64,000 bases of DNA from assembly GCF_007828955.1 (NCBI RefSeq), contig NZ_VIVR01000001.1, positions 2,108,001 through 2,172,000 on the forward strand, written 5' to 3'. The stretch's first letter is position 1, and each line of letters starts with the position of its first letter. The notes below the pieces were generated by a model, which ran no database searches, had not been told where the DNA came from, and saw only the letters and a list, made by a program, of their open reading frames with translations. This DNA comes from Kitasatospora atroaurantiaca (GTDB taxonomy: Bacteria; Actinomycetota; Actinomycetes; Streptomycetales; Streptomycetaceae). Shown piece after piece: positions 15,414-26,338 of this stretch. Made by a program: the position numbers and the translations under genes.

Positions 15414-16202
15414 TCAGGTGATCGGGGTGGTCCAGGCGGCGGCCCAAGTGGCTGGCCCGACCACGCCGTCCTGGTCGAGCTGCTTGTCGGCCTGGAATGC
15501 CCGGCAGATGCGCTCCGACTGGGGGCCGTACTCGCCGTCCACGGTGATCCGCCAACCGCGCTCGGCCATGCGCTGCTGCCAGGTCCGCACGTCAGAGCCC
15601 TCGCAGTAGTTGCGCAGGTACCGGCCGGGCCAGGTCGGGTACCCCTGGACCGGCGAGGGGGCCGGGGCCGGAGTCGGATCGGTGCCGCCGGGGCGGGGCG
15701 CGCTGGCCTGCACCCACCGGTACAGCGGCTCGCCGGGGCACGACGTGGCGTACCCGTCGCGGTGGCCCCGGATCTCGACGCCGGCGTTTCCGGCGCTGCG
15801 CAGCCAGTCGATCGCGTCGCGGATACCGTTGAGCTGCGCGTCGGTTGGCTCGGTCAGGCCTTCGTCGCCGAGCATCGCGCACACCGAGTAGTGCTGGCGG
15901 TTCAGGCCGGGCCCGTTGGCGGCCTGGAGGTGGTGCGCGCCTCGGCCCTCGAACACCGTGCCGTGAGGGCAGACGACCGCGGAGTACGCGATGTCGATGT
16001 AGCCCTCGGTGGTGTTGGCCTGGTGGGACGCCTGGAGGTCCCGCATGCGGCCGGGGCAGCGGCCGTGCTGGTCCGGCGCGGCGAGGCCGGAGGGCACCTC
16101 GGTGCCCTCGTAGTGGACCTTCACTCCCTGGGTCGAGTCGATGTAGGTGAAGTCGGACTTCGGGGCGCGGGCGCCCCACTGTTCACGCGTTACGAACTGC
16201 AA
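15414..16202 (-). CDS. second endolysin: PGRP/amidase domain plus one peptidoglycan-binding domain
   Basis: The 262-residue protein starts MQFVTREQWGARAP and matches the downstream lysin across the amidase domain (VKVHYEGTE, IAYSAVVCPHG, GHRDGYATSCPGEPLYRWV), so the two are tandem paralogues. Its C-terminus is a different, single domain with VRTWQQRMAERGW and DGEYGPQSERICRAFQADKQ, a classical PGB_1 fold. The N-terminal REQWGARAP is more canonical for PGRP amidases than in the paralogue. Two catalytic lysins with different wall-binding modules may broaden substrate range or act at different steps. Confidence 0.85.
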   Translation of the reverse strand: MQFVTREQWGARAPKSDFTYIDSTQGVKVHYEGTEVPSGLAAPDQHGRCPGRMRDLQASHQANTTEGYIDIAYSAVVCPHGTVFEGRGAHHLQAANGPGLNRQHYSVCAMLGDEGLTEPTDAQLNGIRDAIDWLRSAGNAGVEIRGHRDGYATSCPGEPLYRWVQASAPRPGGTDPTPAPAPSPVQGYPTWPGRYLRNYCEGSDVRTWQQRMAERGWRITVDGEYGPQSERICRAFQADKQLDQDGVVGPATWAAAWTTPIT

Positions 16203-16265
16203 GGCTGCGCGTCCTGCTTCTCCCCCGCGCCTGCCTGTTGGTGAAACCTTGCTGCTGGTGGTGCG

Positions 16266-16625
16266 CTACGGCCCGTTGCCCCTGGACAAGAGCCACAGCT
16301 GGAGGGCTGCAACGACGATCGGCGCGACGAAGACACCGATCAGCCACCTTCGCGTTACCGCGGCCTTCGCTTCCGCGTCCGCGCGGGCCCGCGCTTCCGC
16401 TTCGAGGTCGCGCTCAACGACCTCGATGCGCTGGACCAGGAGCCGCTGGTCCGACTGGTAGACGTCCTTGGTGACGACCTGTTCGAGGCGGACAGCCAGT
16501 GCTTGAAGATCGGCCCGCAGATCGTCCTTGAGCTGGGCGATGCCGTCGCGCTGGTCCTCGCGGAGCTGAGTGAGCGCACGCTGGAGCTCCCACAGGGTGG
16601 GCTCGGCGGTCGGCGGGACGCTCAT
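16266..16625 (-). CDS. coiled-coil protein with C-terminal membrane anchor, 119 aa
   Basis: Residues ~10-90 are a strongly charged heptad-like helix (LWELQRALTQLREDQRDGIAQ onward). Residues ~95-115 (LIGVFVAPIVVAALQLWLLS) form one membrane span, with a short tail. GGAG lies seven bases upstream of the ATG (MSVPPTAEP); a GTG four codons earlier is less likely. Between the tail fibre and lysin genes, such proteins are usually assigned to lysis or to the tail tip. Either is possible. Confidence 0.65.
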   Translation of the reverse strand: MSVPPTAEPTLWELQRALTQLREDQRDGIAQLKDDLRADLQALAVRLEQVVTKDVYQSDQRLLVQRIEVVERDLEAEARARADAEAKAAVTRRWLIGVFVAPIVVAALQLWLLSRGNGP

Positions 16626-16689
16626 GGGCAGCTCCACGTAGGCGTCCCCGCGCCAGGGATCATCCTACGGCCCCCGCGCCGCAGGATGC

Positions 16690-19209
16690 TCAGTCGATGC
16701 ATGACCAGCGGGTGTGGGCGAGGGAGACCCAGTCTCCCAGCGCCCCTGTCGCGTTCCACAGTTCGATGTTGCCGTTGGGCTGGATGAACAGGTTCGCGCC
16801 CACGTTCCGGTCGGTGGCGGCAGGGAAGACCTCGCCGAGCTTGGGCCGGCAACTGGAGTCACCGATGGTGCCGATGACGCCGCTGGTGAAGGTGGACGGA
16901 ACCAAGACGATGCCGCGCAGCACCACGGTGCCGTCGGGCATGCGCCGATAGGAGACGTTCTGCCAGCCGAGCAGCTGCGAGCATCCGTTGAGGAAGTTGA
17001 TGTCCTGCCATCCCGATCCGGTGACCGAGATCGGCACGTCGGCGGTGATGCTGCTCTGGGAGACAGTCAGCTTCTGGTTCAGCTTGAGATCGGCCCACTG
17101 ATTCTTGTTGCAGGCGATGATCTCGGCGTTGCCGATCCGGATGTGGTCGTACTCGCTGCTGCCCGCGTACACGTTGCCGTTCGGCAGGTCCGGGCGCATC
17201 GGACCGCTGGTTCCGCGCGCGTACAGCGAGTTGGCGTCGACGGTGTACCGCACCGACAGCTGGCCGTTGACATTGGTCTCGCCGGCGTCGATGTCGACGA
17301 CCGCTTTGCCGGGGGTGGAGTACAGCTTGATGTCGGCCTGGGGCCACATGACCACGGACCGCGGCGCGATGAGGCCGGTCTTGGGCGGGTCGGTGAGCTT
17401 GGCGGACTGGAGAGTGAGCAGGCTGCTGTTCTGCGTGGGGTCGTAGATGCTGGAGATGGTGGCTGGGTTGAGTTCCTGGGCGGATCCGGAGTAGAGCCGG
17501 ACCATGCCCACGGCGCTGCCGCCTGTGGTCACCGAGGTGGTCTCGACTCGGTTGCCGGTGGCGGCGGTGGCCAGTGTCGCGCCGGAGATGTTGACGCCGG
17601 TGATCGTGGTGCCGGTGATGGTTCCGCCAGTGATGGTCTTGCCGGTGATGGCGTCGGCGGAGAGCTTGGCGGCGGTGATTGTGCCGTCGGCGATCTGTAC
17701 CTGTCCGAGGACGGGCCGGGCCTCGGCGTTGTCGAAGAGGATGCTGCCTGCGGTGGCCTGCCAGCTCTCGACGAAGAGGCGGCACGTGGTGGTGCCTGCG
17801 GGGGCGGTGACGGTGGCGGCGAGGGTCTGCCAGGTCGCGCCGAGGACCGGGGTGGTGCTCTGCGCGGCGCTGTAGCCCAGGGTGGCGCCACCGGCGTCCA
17901 TCCAGCGGGCGTACAGCTTCACCGCGCCGCCCTTCCAGTCACTGGACGCCTGGTAGTCGTAGCGCAGGAACAGCTGGTCGCCCGGCCGAGCGGGCACCGT
18001 GGCCAGGGCGAGGGACTTGGTGGTGGTGGTCGCGGCGGTGGCATCGACCTTGAGGGACTTCGCCGAGCCGCTACCGGTCGCGGCGATGGACCACGACGCT
18101 CCGCCGCCGGCGGCGAGGGCCGCACCGGCGGGGCCTTCGAAGCTCCCGTCAGGGATGTAGTTGTTCACGACGCCGACCGCGAGGGCATCGGCGGTGATCG
18201 CGCCCGCCGCGATCTGCCCGGCGGTGATCGTGTTCGCGGCGATCTTGTCCCCGGTGACCGAGAGGGCCTTGATCTCGCGGCCGGTGACAGCGTCTGCGGC
18301 GATTTTCCCCGCGACGACGGCGTTGGAGGCGATCCTGCTGGCGGTGATCGTGCTCGCGGTGAGCCGGTCGCCGGTGATGCTTCCGGCGGCGATCTCTCCG
18401 GCGGTCACCGCCCCAGCGGCGAGGCTGGCCGTTGTGACCGCGCCGACCGCGAGCTCGGCAGCGGTGATGGCTCCGGCGGCGATCTCCCGCGCGGTGATCG
18501 CGTCGGCGGCGATGGTTCCTGCGGTCACCGCGTTGCTGGCGAGCTTGCCTGCGACCACGGCGGCGGCGCCGATCTTGGTGGCGGTGATGGCCGCGTCGGC
18601 GATGGCCTTGCTGTTGATCGCCCCGACGGCGACCTTGGCGTCCGTCACGGCGTTGGTGGCGAGCTGGAGTTCGCCAATGATTCCGGCAATCACCTCCTCG
18701 GCTACCACCTTGGCCGGGCCTGCGGTGGCTGTACCGGACGGCGCGGACGCCTTGCCGGAGGTGGAACGGGCAACCAGCATGACCGTTACCGGCACGGTGG
18801 TGGGGACGAGGATCCGCCCGCCCTGCGGGGACTCGATCGTGCCGATCAGCGTCGTCGCGTCCGGGGCGACGTCGGCGGTCCGGGCGGCGTGGACCTCAAC
18901 GCGGGCGAAGTCGAGCGGACACACCCCCTGGTCGGCGAACGTGCCGTCCCACATGACGGAGACACCGCCCAGTGTGGAGATGGCGGCCGGGGTGGTGGGC
19001 GTCGGCGGCGGCGGGCCGTTGACCACGGTGACAGCGGTGGTGCCGTCCGGCTGCTGGCCGATGATGGCCCGCAGCTTGCCGTCAGCGGTGACGGTCAGCG
19101 CCCCGTCATCGATGCTCGAGTACGCGAGGCGGGAGCTGCGCGATGTGTCCTGGCTGAGGCGTTCGATGTCGGCGATTCGCTGGGCGAGCTGGTCGATCGG
19201 GTCGGGCAT
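16690..19209 (-). CDS. tail fibre protein with decapeptide-like repeats
   Basis: The 839-residue protein has an N-terminal coil ([16 protein letters not shown]), a beta-rich domain (~60-165) and then a long run of 10-11-residue repeats (~175-330) of the type [20 protein letters not shown], which predict a trimeric fibre shaft. A carbohydrate-binding-like domain (DGSFEGP... to FDNAEARP) follows, then a second shorter repeat block and a C-terminal receptor-binding region rich in Asn, Gly and Ser. GGAGGACACCT precedes the ATG. It lies directly after the tail tip genes, so host recognition is the likely job. Confidence 0.8.
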   Translation of the reverse strand: MPDPIDQLAQRIADIERLSQDTSRSSRLAYSSIDDGALTVTADGKLRAIIGQQPDGTTAVTVVNGPPPPTPTTPAAISTLGGVSVMWDGTFADQGVCPLDFARVEVHAARTADVAPDATTLIGTIESPQGGRILVPTTVPVTVMLVARSTSGKASAPSGTATAGPAKVVAEEVIAGIIGELQLATNAVTDAKVAVGAINSKAIADAAITATKIGAAAVVAGKLASNAVTAGTIAADAITAREIAAGAITAAELAVGAVTTASLAAGAVTAGEIAAGSITGDRLTASTITASRIASNAVVAGKIAADAVTGREIKALSVTGDKIAANTITAGQIAAGAITADALAVGVVNNYIPDGSFEGPAGAALAAGGGASWSIAATGSGSAKSLKVDATAATTTTKSLALATVPARPGDQLFLRYDYQASSDWKGGAVKLYARWMDAGGATLGYSAAQSTTPVLGATWQTLAATVTAPAGTTTCRLFVESWQATAGSILFDNAEARPVLGQVQIADGTITAAKLSADAITGKTITGGTITGTTITGVNISGATLATAATGNRVETTSVTTGGSAVGMVRLYSGSAQELNPATISSIYDPTQNSSLLTLQSAKLTDPPKTGLIAPRSVVMWPQADIKLYSTPGKAVVDIDAGETNVNGQLSVRYTVDANSLYARGTSGPMRPDLPNGNVYAGSSEYDHIRIGNAEIIACNKNQWADLKLNQKLTVSQSSITADVPISVTGSGWQDINFLNGCSQLLGWQNVSYRRMPDGTVVLRGIVLVPSTFTSGVIGTIGDSSCRPKLGEVFPAATDRNVGANLFIQPNGNIELWNATGALGDWVSLAHTRWSCID

Positions 19210-19223
19210 AGGTGTCCTCCAAG

Positions 19224-20294
19224 TCAGGTGGTGTAGGGGCGGGCCAGGCGCAGCGTGGCGGTTTCCTGGCCGCCGTCGCTGGCCGGGCGAAGGGTCCAGG
19301 AGGTGATGCGGCACCAGCCGTCCCAGTCGCCCCACTGGTCGTGGACGGTCACGCGGACGTCGTCGCCGATCTGCCAGGAGCCGATCGGCGCGGCCGGATG
19401 GTCCATGACGGTGATCTCGGTGACTTCGCCGAGGCGCTGGCGGCCGGCCCGCTCGGTGCGGACGCGGGCGGCGAGCCGGTCCGCCGACTTCTCGCCGGGG
19501 GCGTCGAGGACCTGTTCGAGGCGCAGCCTGCTGTTGCGGGCGGCATCGGTGGTGCGGACCTTCGCACTTCCCTCGCCCGCACCAAGGCCGACGACGACCT
19601 GGGCGTAGGTGTCGGCGTCGAACAGCACGGGCACCGCCGAGACCACGTTGACGCCGCTGGCGAAGGTGATGTCGCTGCGGCGGGTGCCGAGGCGGGGCCA
19701 GCCCACGGTCACGCGGCGCTGCGGCAACCCGTCCGCCCAGGCGACTCGCTCGGTGAACTCGGGGCCCTGGTCGAGCGCCGTCATGTCCCGCAGTACACCG
19801 GCCAGAGCGGGGGCTTCCCATGCCTTGGTGCTGTACGGCTGCTCGCTGGTGCCGACGCTGACCTGCGTCGCGACGGTGTCGACCTTGACACCGAGGTTGC
19901 CGTCCGGCTGCTCCTGGCAGTACGCCCACACATCGCGGATCACGTTGGACGGGTCCGCGCCGATGTACGGGCCGCGCCCGGCCAGGTCGCCGTGCAGGTC
20001 GCGGCGGCGGGTCAGGTACGAGCTGAATCCGGCGGCCTCGATCGGGTACCGGCTCCCGGCCGGTTCGGCCCGCCAGACGATGCCGCCCCACATCAGCTGG
20101 TCGTCCCGCTCGGCGAACAGCAGCGTGTTGCCGGCGTCCGGGGCGATCAGCTGGGTGAGGCGCGGTTCCAGGACACCTCGGAACGCGCCGGGTCCGTTCA
20201 GCTCGGGCCCGAACTCGACTCCGGTGACCGGCAGGTCCCAGGAGAGGATCTGGCCGGTCAGCGCGTGCTGAAGGATGTACCGGTAGGAAGGCAT
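19224..20294 (-). CDS. minor tail (tail tip) protein, 356 aa
   Basis: It starts [29 protein letters not shown] and includes [12 protein letters not shown] and [19 protein letters not shown], features of the tail-tip/hub proteins that follow Dit in actinophage siphoviruses. The start overlaps the end of the upstream tail gene (TGATG). It lies between Dit-region genes and the tail fibre, in the leftward late operon. It may contact the tail fibre or form part of the baseplate. Confidence 0.7.
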   Translation of the reverse strand: MPSYRYILQHALTGQILSWDLPVTGVEFGPELNGPGAFRGVLEPRLTQLIAPDAGNTLLFAERDDQLMWGGIVWRAEPAGSRYPIEAAGFSSYLTRRRDLHGDLAGRGPYIGADPSNVIRDVWAYCQEQPDGNLGVKVDTVATQVSVGTSEQPYSTKAWEAPALAGVLRDMTALDQGPEFTERVAWADGLPQRRVTVGWPRLGTRRSDITFASGVNVVSAVPVLFDADTYAQVVVGLGAGEGSAKVRTTDAARNSRLRLEQVLDAPGEKSADRLAARVRTERAGRQRLGEVTEITVMDHPAAPIGSWQIGDDVRVTVHDQWGDWDGWCRITSWTLRPASDGGQETATLRLARPYTT

Positions 20295-21223
20295 CAGACC
20301 ACGCCCTCGATGAACTCGACGTCGAAGATCAGCGCCGTCGAACCGGACACGTCACCGCCGCCGTTGGCGTTGTTGTAGCGGCCCGCCTGCAGGCGCAGCT
20401 CCTGGGTCTTGCCGCGGAACCACGGGGCGAGGTCTGGGGAATCGCTGGCCATGACGGAGGTCCGCGAGACGTAGGTGATCGTGTCGGTGTCGACCTGGTA
20501 CTCGGTACCGATCCAGCCGCCCCACACCAGGCGGACCCCGAAGAACGTCTCGCCGAACACCCGGATGCCCGTGAGGGTGGCGACGAGGTTTGCCTTGGTG
20601 GCCCATGCCGGAACGTCCGTGAGCACGCGGCCGCCCGGCGGCCAGTCGTCCTGCCACACCCCGGACTGCGACGGGAGCTGCGAGTACGGGAAGCCGTTGA
20701 TGGTGTAGAGCTTGCGGTCGCGCCGCGGGTTGGCGATCTGCCGCAGGTCCCTCACCATCGCGTCGGTGATCGTCGCGCAGTTCGGCGGGATGTCGATCCT
20801 GGCCAGGGGGATCGCGGTCATGCCGACCGGGGGCGTGGTCGTGCCGGCGCTGACGTTCGGGATGACGTGGACGTAGCCGATGTCCTGGGTCGCAGGGTTG
20901 CGGTTGCCCTCGTACTCGGGGTCTTCGACACGCAGCACCACCAGGTCGCTGCGTCCGACCCCGGCGGTGGAGGCGATCGGCACGACCTGGTCGCCGACGT
21001 TGTACTGCGTGTAGGAGCCCTGGCCCCAGGTGGCTCCGCGCACGATCGCCGAGCCGTCGCCGATCCGTACGGCTGCGCCCGGCGTCGATGTCTGCCGGAC
21101 CTTGAGGTCTCCGCCTTCGGTCACGCCCTGGCTGCCCCGAGCCAGGTCCCGCACCATCATTCGGAAGGCCCTGGCGGGGTGGGTGCCGCCGTTGACCATC
21201 ATGGGCGGCTGGATGAGCGTCAT
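20294..21223 (-). CDS. minor tail protein, 309 aa
   Basis: The protein starts [23 protein letters not shown] and contains a beta-rich domain: [20 protein letters not shown], then [14 protein letters not shown]. The C-terminal half resembles a carbohydrate-binding jelly roll. The order Dit, this protein, tail-tip protein, fibre matches siphovirus tail tips. GGAGAGAAGC precedes the ATG. The exact role is unknown. Confidence 0.65.
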   Translation of the reverse strand: MTLIQPPMMVNGGTHPARAFRMMVRDLARGSQGVTEGGDLKVRQTSTPGAAVRIGDGSAIVRGATWGQGSYTQYNVGDQVVPIASTAGVGRSDLVVLRVEDPEYEGNRNPATQDIGYVHVIPNVSAGTTTPPVGMTAIPLARIDIPPNCATITDAMVRDLRQIANPRRDRKLYTINGFPYSQLPSQSGVWQDDWPPGGRVLTDVPAWATKANLVATLTGIRVFGETFFGVRLVWGGWIGTEYQVDTDTITYVSRTSVMASDSPDLAPWFRGKTQELRLQAGRYNNANGGGDVSGSTALIFDVEFIEGVV

Positions 21224-21233
21224 GCTTCTCTCC

Positions 21234-22133
21234 TCACAGAGCGGTGTAGGCGTCTCGCCAAGTCACAGCGAGACGGGCGGTGTTGGTGTAGTCCGTGGCG
21301 GTCCAGCGCAGCTCCGAGCGGCCGGGCGGAATACGGAACCGGTCGAGCCGCGAGGTCGATGTGAGGGCGCCGGCAACGTTGCCCGTGCCGTTGCGCAGCA
21401 CGGTCCGGGTTCCCGGCCGGGTCTCGATCTGGACGTACTCGCCGTCGCCGAGGCTGAGGGCCAGCTCCAGGGCGCGGCCGGTCTCGACGATCCACAGGCG
21501 TGCGTTGGTGACCGGGCCGGTGATGCGGATGCTCGGCCACGCGGGCCGGTCGCCGGCGCTGATCAGCCATCCGGGCCGGGCGGACGGGTTGGCGACACCG
21601 GTGGTGATCGGTGCGACGAGGGGCGCCGAGAACCCGCCCTTCGCGCTGGACACGTCGAGGGGCAGGGTGACGCCGGAGACGGCGTCGGCCTGCCACAGCG
21701 GATCTGTCGCCTGAAACTCGATCTCGATCGGGATCCAACCGTGCACGGCGCGGGCGACTGTGGACGCCTCGACGCGGCGCACGCGCCCGAACAGGCAGCG
21801 CGCAGCCTGGCCGGGCCGCTTGGCCCGCAGCACGGCCAGGCGGCCTGCAGTCAGGCGAATCGCTTCGTCGGACCCTGCGCGCACGAGCGCACCAAGGCGG
21901 TCCAGCACGAGAGCCGGATTCGCGGCAGCCCGGATCCCGGCGAGGATCCGCACCGTGCGGGCCTCCTGGAGATCGACCCCGGCGAACACACCATCCTCTC
22001 CGGGGATCGGCACATCGCCGGTGCGCAGCGGTGCGGTTCCGAGGCCCTGAATGTCCTCGATCAGCACGTCGGTGCCGTGACCGATGACCACACCTGCCAC
22101 ATCGAGCTGCCAATCGGCCAGTACGGCGGCCAT
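21234..22133 (-). CDS. distal tail protein (Dit-like), 299 aa
   Basis: The gene starts right after the tape measure gene (TGATG overlap), the usual position of Dit. The N-terminal half has the beta-rich pattern WQLDVAGVVIGHGTDVLIEDIQG and HGWIPIEIEFQATDPLWQAD, close to the Dit/phage tail family. The C-terminal half (ITGPVTNARLWIVETG to LRWTATDYTNTARLAV) is the typical second domain. It would form the ring that joins the tail tube to the tip. Confidence 0.72.
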   Translation of the reverse strand: MAAVLADWQLDVAGVVIGHGTDVLIEDIQGLGTAPLRTGDVPIPGEDGVFAGVDLQEARTVRILAGIRAAANPALVLDRLGALVRAGSDEAIRLTAGRLAVLRAKRPGQAARCLFGRVRRVEASTVARAVHGWIPIEIEFQATDPLWQADAVSGVTLPLDVSSAKGGFSAPLVAPITTGVANPSARPGWLISAGDRPAWPSIRITGPVTNARLWIVETGRALELALSLGDGEYVQIETRPGTRTVLRNGTGNVAGALTSTSRLDRFRIPPGRSELRWTATDYTNTARLAVTWRDAYTAL

Positions 22134-25100
22134 CAGAGCTGCCCTCCTCGTTGAACGGCGCGAAGCCGTCGCATCACGGCGTCTGCGAACGCCTCGGGCC
22201 TGGCATCGGCGCCCGTCACGGTCACGGGCATGGAGCCGACCAGCGGCGGGCGGCCGGTCTCCTTGACGACCACGACGGCTGGCCCGGCCGGGCGCGCGGG
22301 AACGAGCTTGACCACGCCGCCGGTTGGGACGCTGCGCCGGACGGCATGCGTGTCGGCGGCCGGACGGATCACGCCACCGTCGGCGAAGGCCTGAGTCGTA
22401 CCAAGGCGGCCCTTGTCCGGCCCGTAGATGACCTGGCCGCCGAACCTGTGCGCGACCTCGGCCAAGACCGCCTTGGAGCGAGCCCGCTTTGAGGCGGCCA
22501 GGGGCACGTAGGCCTCGCCCTGAGTCTCCGGTTCGGCCCAGACCCGCCAGGTTCCGCCCGGAACGATCTCCGCGATGTGGCTCTCCGGAATCCGGGGCCC
22601 ACGGATGCCGCCGCTGGCGAAGAACTCCAGGATTCCTCCGTCCGCCTTGCGCGCCGCGAACGGACTGTCCGACTGGCCCCAGTTCGCTGCGCCCTGCGGA
22701 GTCAGCACCAGCGGGATATCCACGCGCTTGGGAGCGTCGATGTTCACCGAGATCGTCTTCGAACCGGGGATGGCCCGCACGGACGCGCCGATACTGTCCA
22801 GCGCGGCCTGGACTTTGCCCATGTCGCCACTCAAAAGCGCCTGAGTGAGTGCCTGGGCAGCGGCCGCACCCTTCTCCTTGCTGACCTGGGCGATCAGGCT
22901 CAACATCGCCGCCCACTGCTCGTTGGCGCTCGTGCCGGCCTGCTTGAACGCGCCGATGACCGCGCTGAGGTCCGGCGCGTTGATCGGCTGCTTGCTGCCC
23001 CAGATCGTCTGCAGGGTCGTCATCGCGCCCTCGATGTCACCCGCGAGCAGCGACCGGGCGAACCCCTGCGCGGCGTCCACGCCCTTGGCCTGCGCCACCT
23101 GCGTCACCAGGTCCAGGCCCGTCGCCATCTCTGTCTTCGACGCAGCGGTACCGTCCTGGACGGCCTTGGTCATGTCGGTGACCGCCATCTGCTGGAGGAT
23201 CTTCCCGAACGCTGCCACGTCGTTGGTCTGAGCGGCCGTTGCCCACGCGCGGGCGGTTGCCTCCCCGTACCTCGCGGCGATCCCTGGCAGCTGCTCCAGG
23301 CCGGCTTGGAAGGTGTTCTGGCTGCGGGCCGCGTCCTCCACCACGATCGACTGGAGTTCGTCCGCGACCTTCCTCTTGCCGTCCTTGAGCTGACGCACCA
23401 GCTCATCGAGCATCGGGGCGGCTGAGACTCCCAGCTCCGCGAAGTGGCTGGTCAGGTCGCCGTACCCGGCAAGGGCGAGCTCGGACAGGTTGTGCTGGAA
23501 GTCCCGCTGCGCCTGGAGCTGACGGCGCAGCTCGGCGAGGTAGTCATCCAGACCGGCGCGGGTGACATCGACCAGCCCAGTGAGCTGCTCGGCGGCGCCC
23601 TTCTTGCCGGCCTTCAGGTTGCCCACGAGGTCGTGCACCATGTCGGCCGAGGCATCCCCGAGCTTGGCGAAGTGCTCGGCGAGTGGCCCGTACCCGCGGG
23701 TGGCCAGCTCGTTCAGGTCCTGCTCGAAAGACTTGTGTGCCTTGGCCTGCTCGGCGAGCTTGTCGATGTACCCCGTGATGCTGGTCTTGGTCAGGTCGAT
23801 CTGAAGGGCTTCAGTGCGGCTGCTCGCCGCGACCCGATCCTGCGCCGCCTTCCATGCCTCGGTCGGCTGGACGATATCGCCGATCGCCTTGCCCAGCGCC
23901 TTCATGCTCTCGGAGTACTTCGGCGCACCGTCCTTGTCGGTCGGCAGCAGCTTCTCCAAGGACCACGGCCCCCCGGCACCCTGCACGGCACCGTCGACCT
24001 TCGCCTTCACGATGTTCATCGCGTCGGCGTACTCCGCTGCGGCCTTCACCGCGTCGGACCACGACTTCGAGCGGTCCTGGAGGACCTTCTTCGCCTGGTC
24101 GAAGTTGGTGTCGTACGCCCCCAGGTTCGGATCCCACGACTTGGCCTTGCCGATGTCCAGCTTCTCGTTGAGCGCGGCCAGCTTGTCGCCGCCGCTCACC
24201 AGCCCGTCAACGACCTCGTTGAGCTCAAGGCCGACCGACTTCAGCTTCTTCATGTCGTCCGAGTTGGCCAGGCTCTCGGCAAGGGCCCGCAGACCCGCGC
24301 CGGTGTCGTGCTCCTCCTTCTCGCGCCGCAGGGCCGCGACCAGGTCGTCCGTGACGGCCTTGGCCTTCTGCTTGCTGGCGGAGTAGGCGGCGTAGCCGAG
24401 CACGCCAATCGCGAGCAGCCCGGTCAGACCGGACACGGCCAGGCTCGTGCCGCGCAGCACGGCGGGAAGCACGGAGCCGCCAGCAGCTGCATCGGCGGAA
24501 GCAGCGCGGAACGCGGCCAGCTGAGAGGTGATCTGGGCGAGGCCGGCACGCCCGATCATGGCGGCAGCGGACAGCGCGATGAGGACTCCGGCGGCCTCCT
24601 TCACCGGGCCGGGCAGATCGCCGATCGCCCCGGCGACGATCCCGGCGTACTGCGCCAGTTCCTGGAGGACCGGCAGCAGGACGCGGGCGATGTCCATACC
24701 GAGCGCCGAAGCCTTGTTCTTGAACAGGTCCCACTGGCCGCTGGTGGTGTCCATCTGGATCGCGTAGGCCCGCTGTGTGGCTCCGGCGCGCTCGATCTCG
24801 AAGTTGATGGCCTGGTAGGTATCCGCATAGTTCTTGCCGTCGGCGGCGGCCAGCGCGAGCGCGGCCCTCACCGCCCGAATGTCCTTGAACAGAACGGCGG
24901 TCGCCTCGGCCTGGCCGTGCGTCACAGCGTTGATCCGGTTCATGACGACGTACAGGCCGTCCTGCTGGACGGCGCTGGCCGCCGACTCGTAGCCCAGCGA
25001 CTTGGTCAGGTCACTGAGCTCCTTTGTCGGCCGCATGAGCCTGGTCATCAACATGTTCAGCGCGGTCGCGGACTCCGCCGCGGGGATGCCCGCCAGGGTG

Positions 25101-26332
25101 ATCGCGGCAAGCGCCGACGACAGATCGGCGAAGCTCACACCGGCGGCAGCGGCCATAGGCACCACATCGCCGAGCTGCTGCGCGAGCTCCTCGAACGAGA
25201 CCACGCCCTTGTTGACCGTCTGGAACATGATGTCCATGACGTCCGCCGCCGCCGACGCCGGAAGGCCGTACGCCTTCAGGACACCGAGCAGGGCCCGAGC
25301 GGCGACCTCGGTAGTCGTGAGTCCGGCCGAAGCGCCCTGCGCGGCCACCCGCAGGATGGTCATCGCCTCAGCGCCATCGAAGCCCGTACTGACGATCTGG
25401 TACAGGCCCTCCGCCAACTGCCTTGCGCTCTGAGGCAGTTCAGTGGACAGGCGGATGATCTGGTCCGTGAACGCGCCGACGCTCCGGCCGTCGATCTGCC
25501 GCGAGATGGTCAGGACGTTGGCCATCTCCTTCTCCAAGGAGATGGAACCCGCGACGCCGGCGGCCAGGATCGCCCCGAGGACCAGGCCGCCCTTCAGGTA
25601 CCCGGAGATCCGCGCGGCCGTGGCGGCCTGCGCGGCGGCGGTCGCCTCGTTCTGCGCGCGGGTGACGGCGGCTGTGGCGGCGACCGTTCGCTGCGCTGCC
25701 TGCTCCTCGGCGGCGACCTGGCCAGCTCGGGCCTGGCTCGCAGCGACGGCGGCTGAAGCCGCGCTCACGTTGGTTCGTTCGGCGAGCACGGCGGCACGCG
25801 CGGCGGTCTCCTGTGCGGCGGCGGCCCGCGCCGCCTGTGCGGTCTGAGCTTCCGCCGCGCGGGTGGCGGAGGCGGCGGCCGCTTCGGCGGTCCGCTGGGC
25901 GGCTGCCGCTCCGGCTCCGGCGGTGGCCTGGGCACGAGCAGCCATGGTCTGGGCGATCTCCTGCGCGCGGGTAGCGCGTGTGGTGGCCTCCACGGCAGCG
26001 GTCTGCTCAGTCTGGGCGCGGGCGGCAGCCGATGCGGCGACAGCCTGCGCACGCCCTGCGCGCTCGGCCGCCGCTGTGGCGGTGGTCTGCGTAGCTGCCG
26101 ACCGTTCGACGGCTGCCTGCACCTCTGCTTGGGATCGCACGGCGGCCGCCGCTGCCGCGACCTGGGCCTGGCCGAGTCGCTCGGCAGCTGCCTCGACGCG
26201 CTGCAACTCGGCGCGGGTATTCGACAGTTGCCCGTCGAACTGGCGGAGCTGCTGGGCTCCGCCGCGCAGGCCCGTGGTCAGGCCCGACAATCCGGCCTGG
26301 AGCTGGACGTACAGGGTGTAGGCGCTGGCCAC
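22133..26332 (-). CDS. tail tape measure protein
   Basis: At 1399 residues this is the longest gene and sets tail length. The first 240 residues are an Ala-rich coiled coil (RAEQ/QAAEAAA type repeats). A hydrophobic span GGLVLGAILAAGVAGSISL is followed by the TP901-type core (MANVLTISRQIDGRSVGAF, then a segment rich in GLTTTEVAARALLGVLKAYGL). A second hydrophobic segment is LTGLLAIGVLGYAAYSA. The C-terminal third is helical and repetitive (a TRGYGPLAEHFAKLGDAS-type unit occurs twice). The start is GTG with GGAG upstream. A large antisense reading frame across it is a shadow. Confidence 0.88.
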   Translation of the reverse strand: MASAYTLYVQLQAGLSGLTTGLRGGAQQLRQFDGQLSNTRAELQRVEAAAERLGQAQVAAAAAAVRSQAEVQAAVERSAATQTTATAAAERAGRAQAVAASAAARAQTEQTAAVEATTRATRAQEIAQTMAARAQATAGAGAAAAQRTAEAAAASATRAAEAQTAQAARAAAAQETAARAAVLAERTNVSAASAAVAASQARAGQVAAEEQAAQRTVAATAAVTRAQNEATAAAQAATAARISGYLKGGLVLGAILAAGVAGSISLEKEMANVLTISRQIDGRSVGAFTDQIIRLSTELPQSARQLAEGLYQIVSTGFDGAEAMTILRVAAQGASAGLTTTEVAARALLGVLKAYGLPASAAADVMDIMFQTVNKGVVSFEELAQQLGDVVPMAAAAGVSFADLSSALAAITLAGIPAAESATALNMLMTRLMRPTKELSDLTKSLGYESAASAVQQDGLYVVMNRINAVTHGQAEATAVLFKDIRAVRAALALAAADGKNYADTYQAINFEIERAGATQRAYAIQMDTTSGQWDLFKNKASALGMDIARVLLPVLQELAQYAGIVAGAIGDLPGPVKEAAGVLIALSAAAMIGRAGLAQITSQLAAFRAASADAAAGGSVLPAVLRGTSLAVSGLTGLLAIGVLGYAAYSASKQKAKAVTDDLVAALRREKEEHDTGAGLRALAESLANSDDMKKLKSVGLELNEVVDGLVSGGDKLAALNEKLDIGKAKSWDPNLGAYDTNFDQAKKVLQDRSKSWSDAVKAAAEYADAMNIVKAKVDGAVQGAGGPWSLEKLLPTDKDGAPKYSESMKALGKAIGDIVQPTEAWKAAQDRVAASSRTEALQIDLTKTSITGYIDKLAEQAKAHKSFEQDLNELATRGYGPLAEHFAKLGDASADMVHDLVGNLKAGKKGAAEQLTGLVDVTRAGLDDYLAELRRQLQAQRDFQHNLSELALAGYGDLTSHFAELGVSAAPMLDELVRQLKDGKRKVADELQSIVVEDAARSQNTFQAGLEQLPGIAARYGEATARAWATAAQTNDVAAFGKILQQMAVTDMTKAVQDGTAASKTEMATGLDLVTQVAQAKGVDAAQGFARSLLAGDIEGAMTTLQTIWGSKQPINAPDLSAVIGAFKQAGTSANEQWAAMLSLIAQVSKEKGAAAAQALTQALLSGDMGKVQAALDSIGASVRAIPGSKTISVNIDAPKRVDIPLVLTPQGAANWGQSDSPFAARKADGGILEFFASGGIRGPRIPESHIAEIVPGGTWRVWAEPETQGEAYVPLAASKRARSKAVLAEVAHRFGGQVIYGPDKGRLGTTQAFADGGVIRPAADTHAVRRSVPTGGVVKLVPARPAGPAVVVVKETGRPPLVGSMPVTVTGADARPEAFADAVMRRLRAVQRGGQL

Positions 26333-26338
26333 GCCTGA

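Noticed and set aside
23444-25756. Long plus-strand reading frame of 770 codons
   Set aside because: It is the shadow of the tape measure gene, which has recognisable domains on the other strand.
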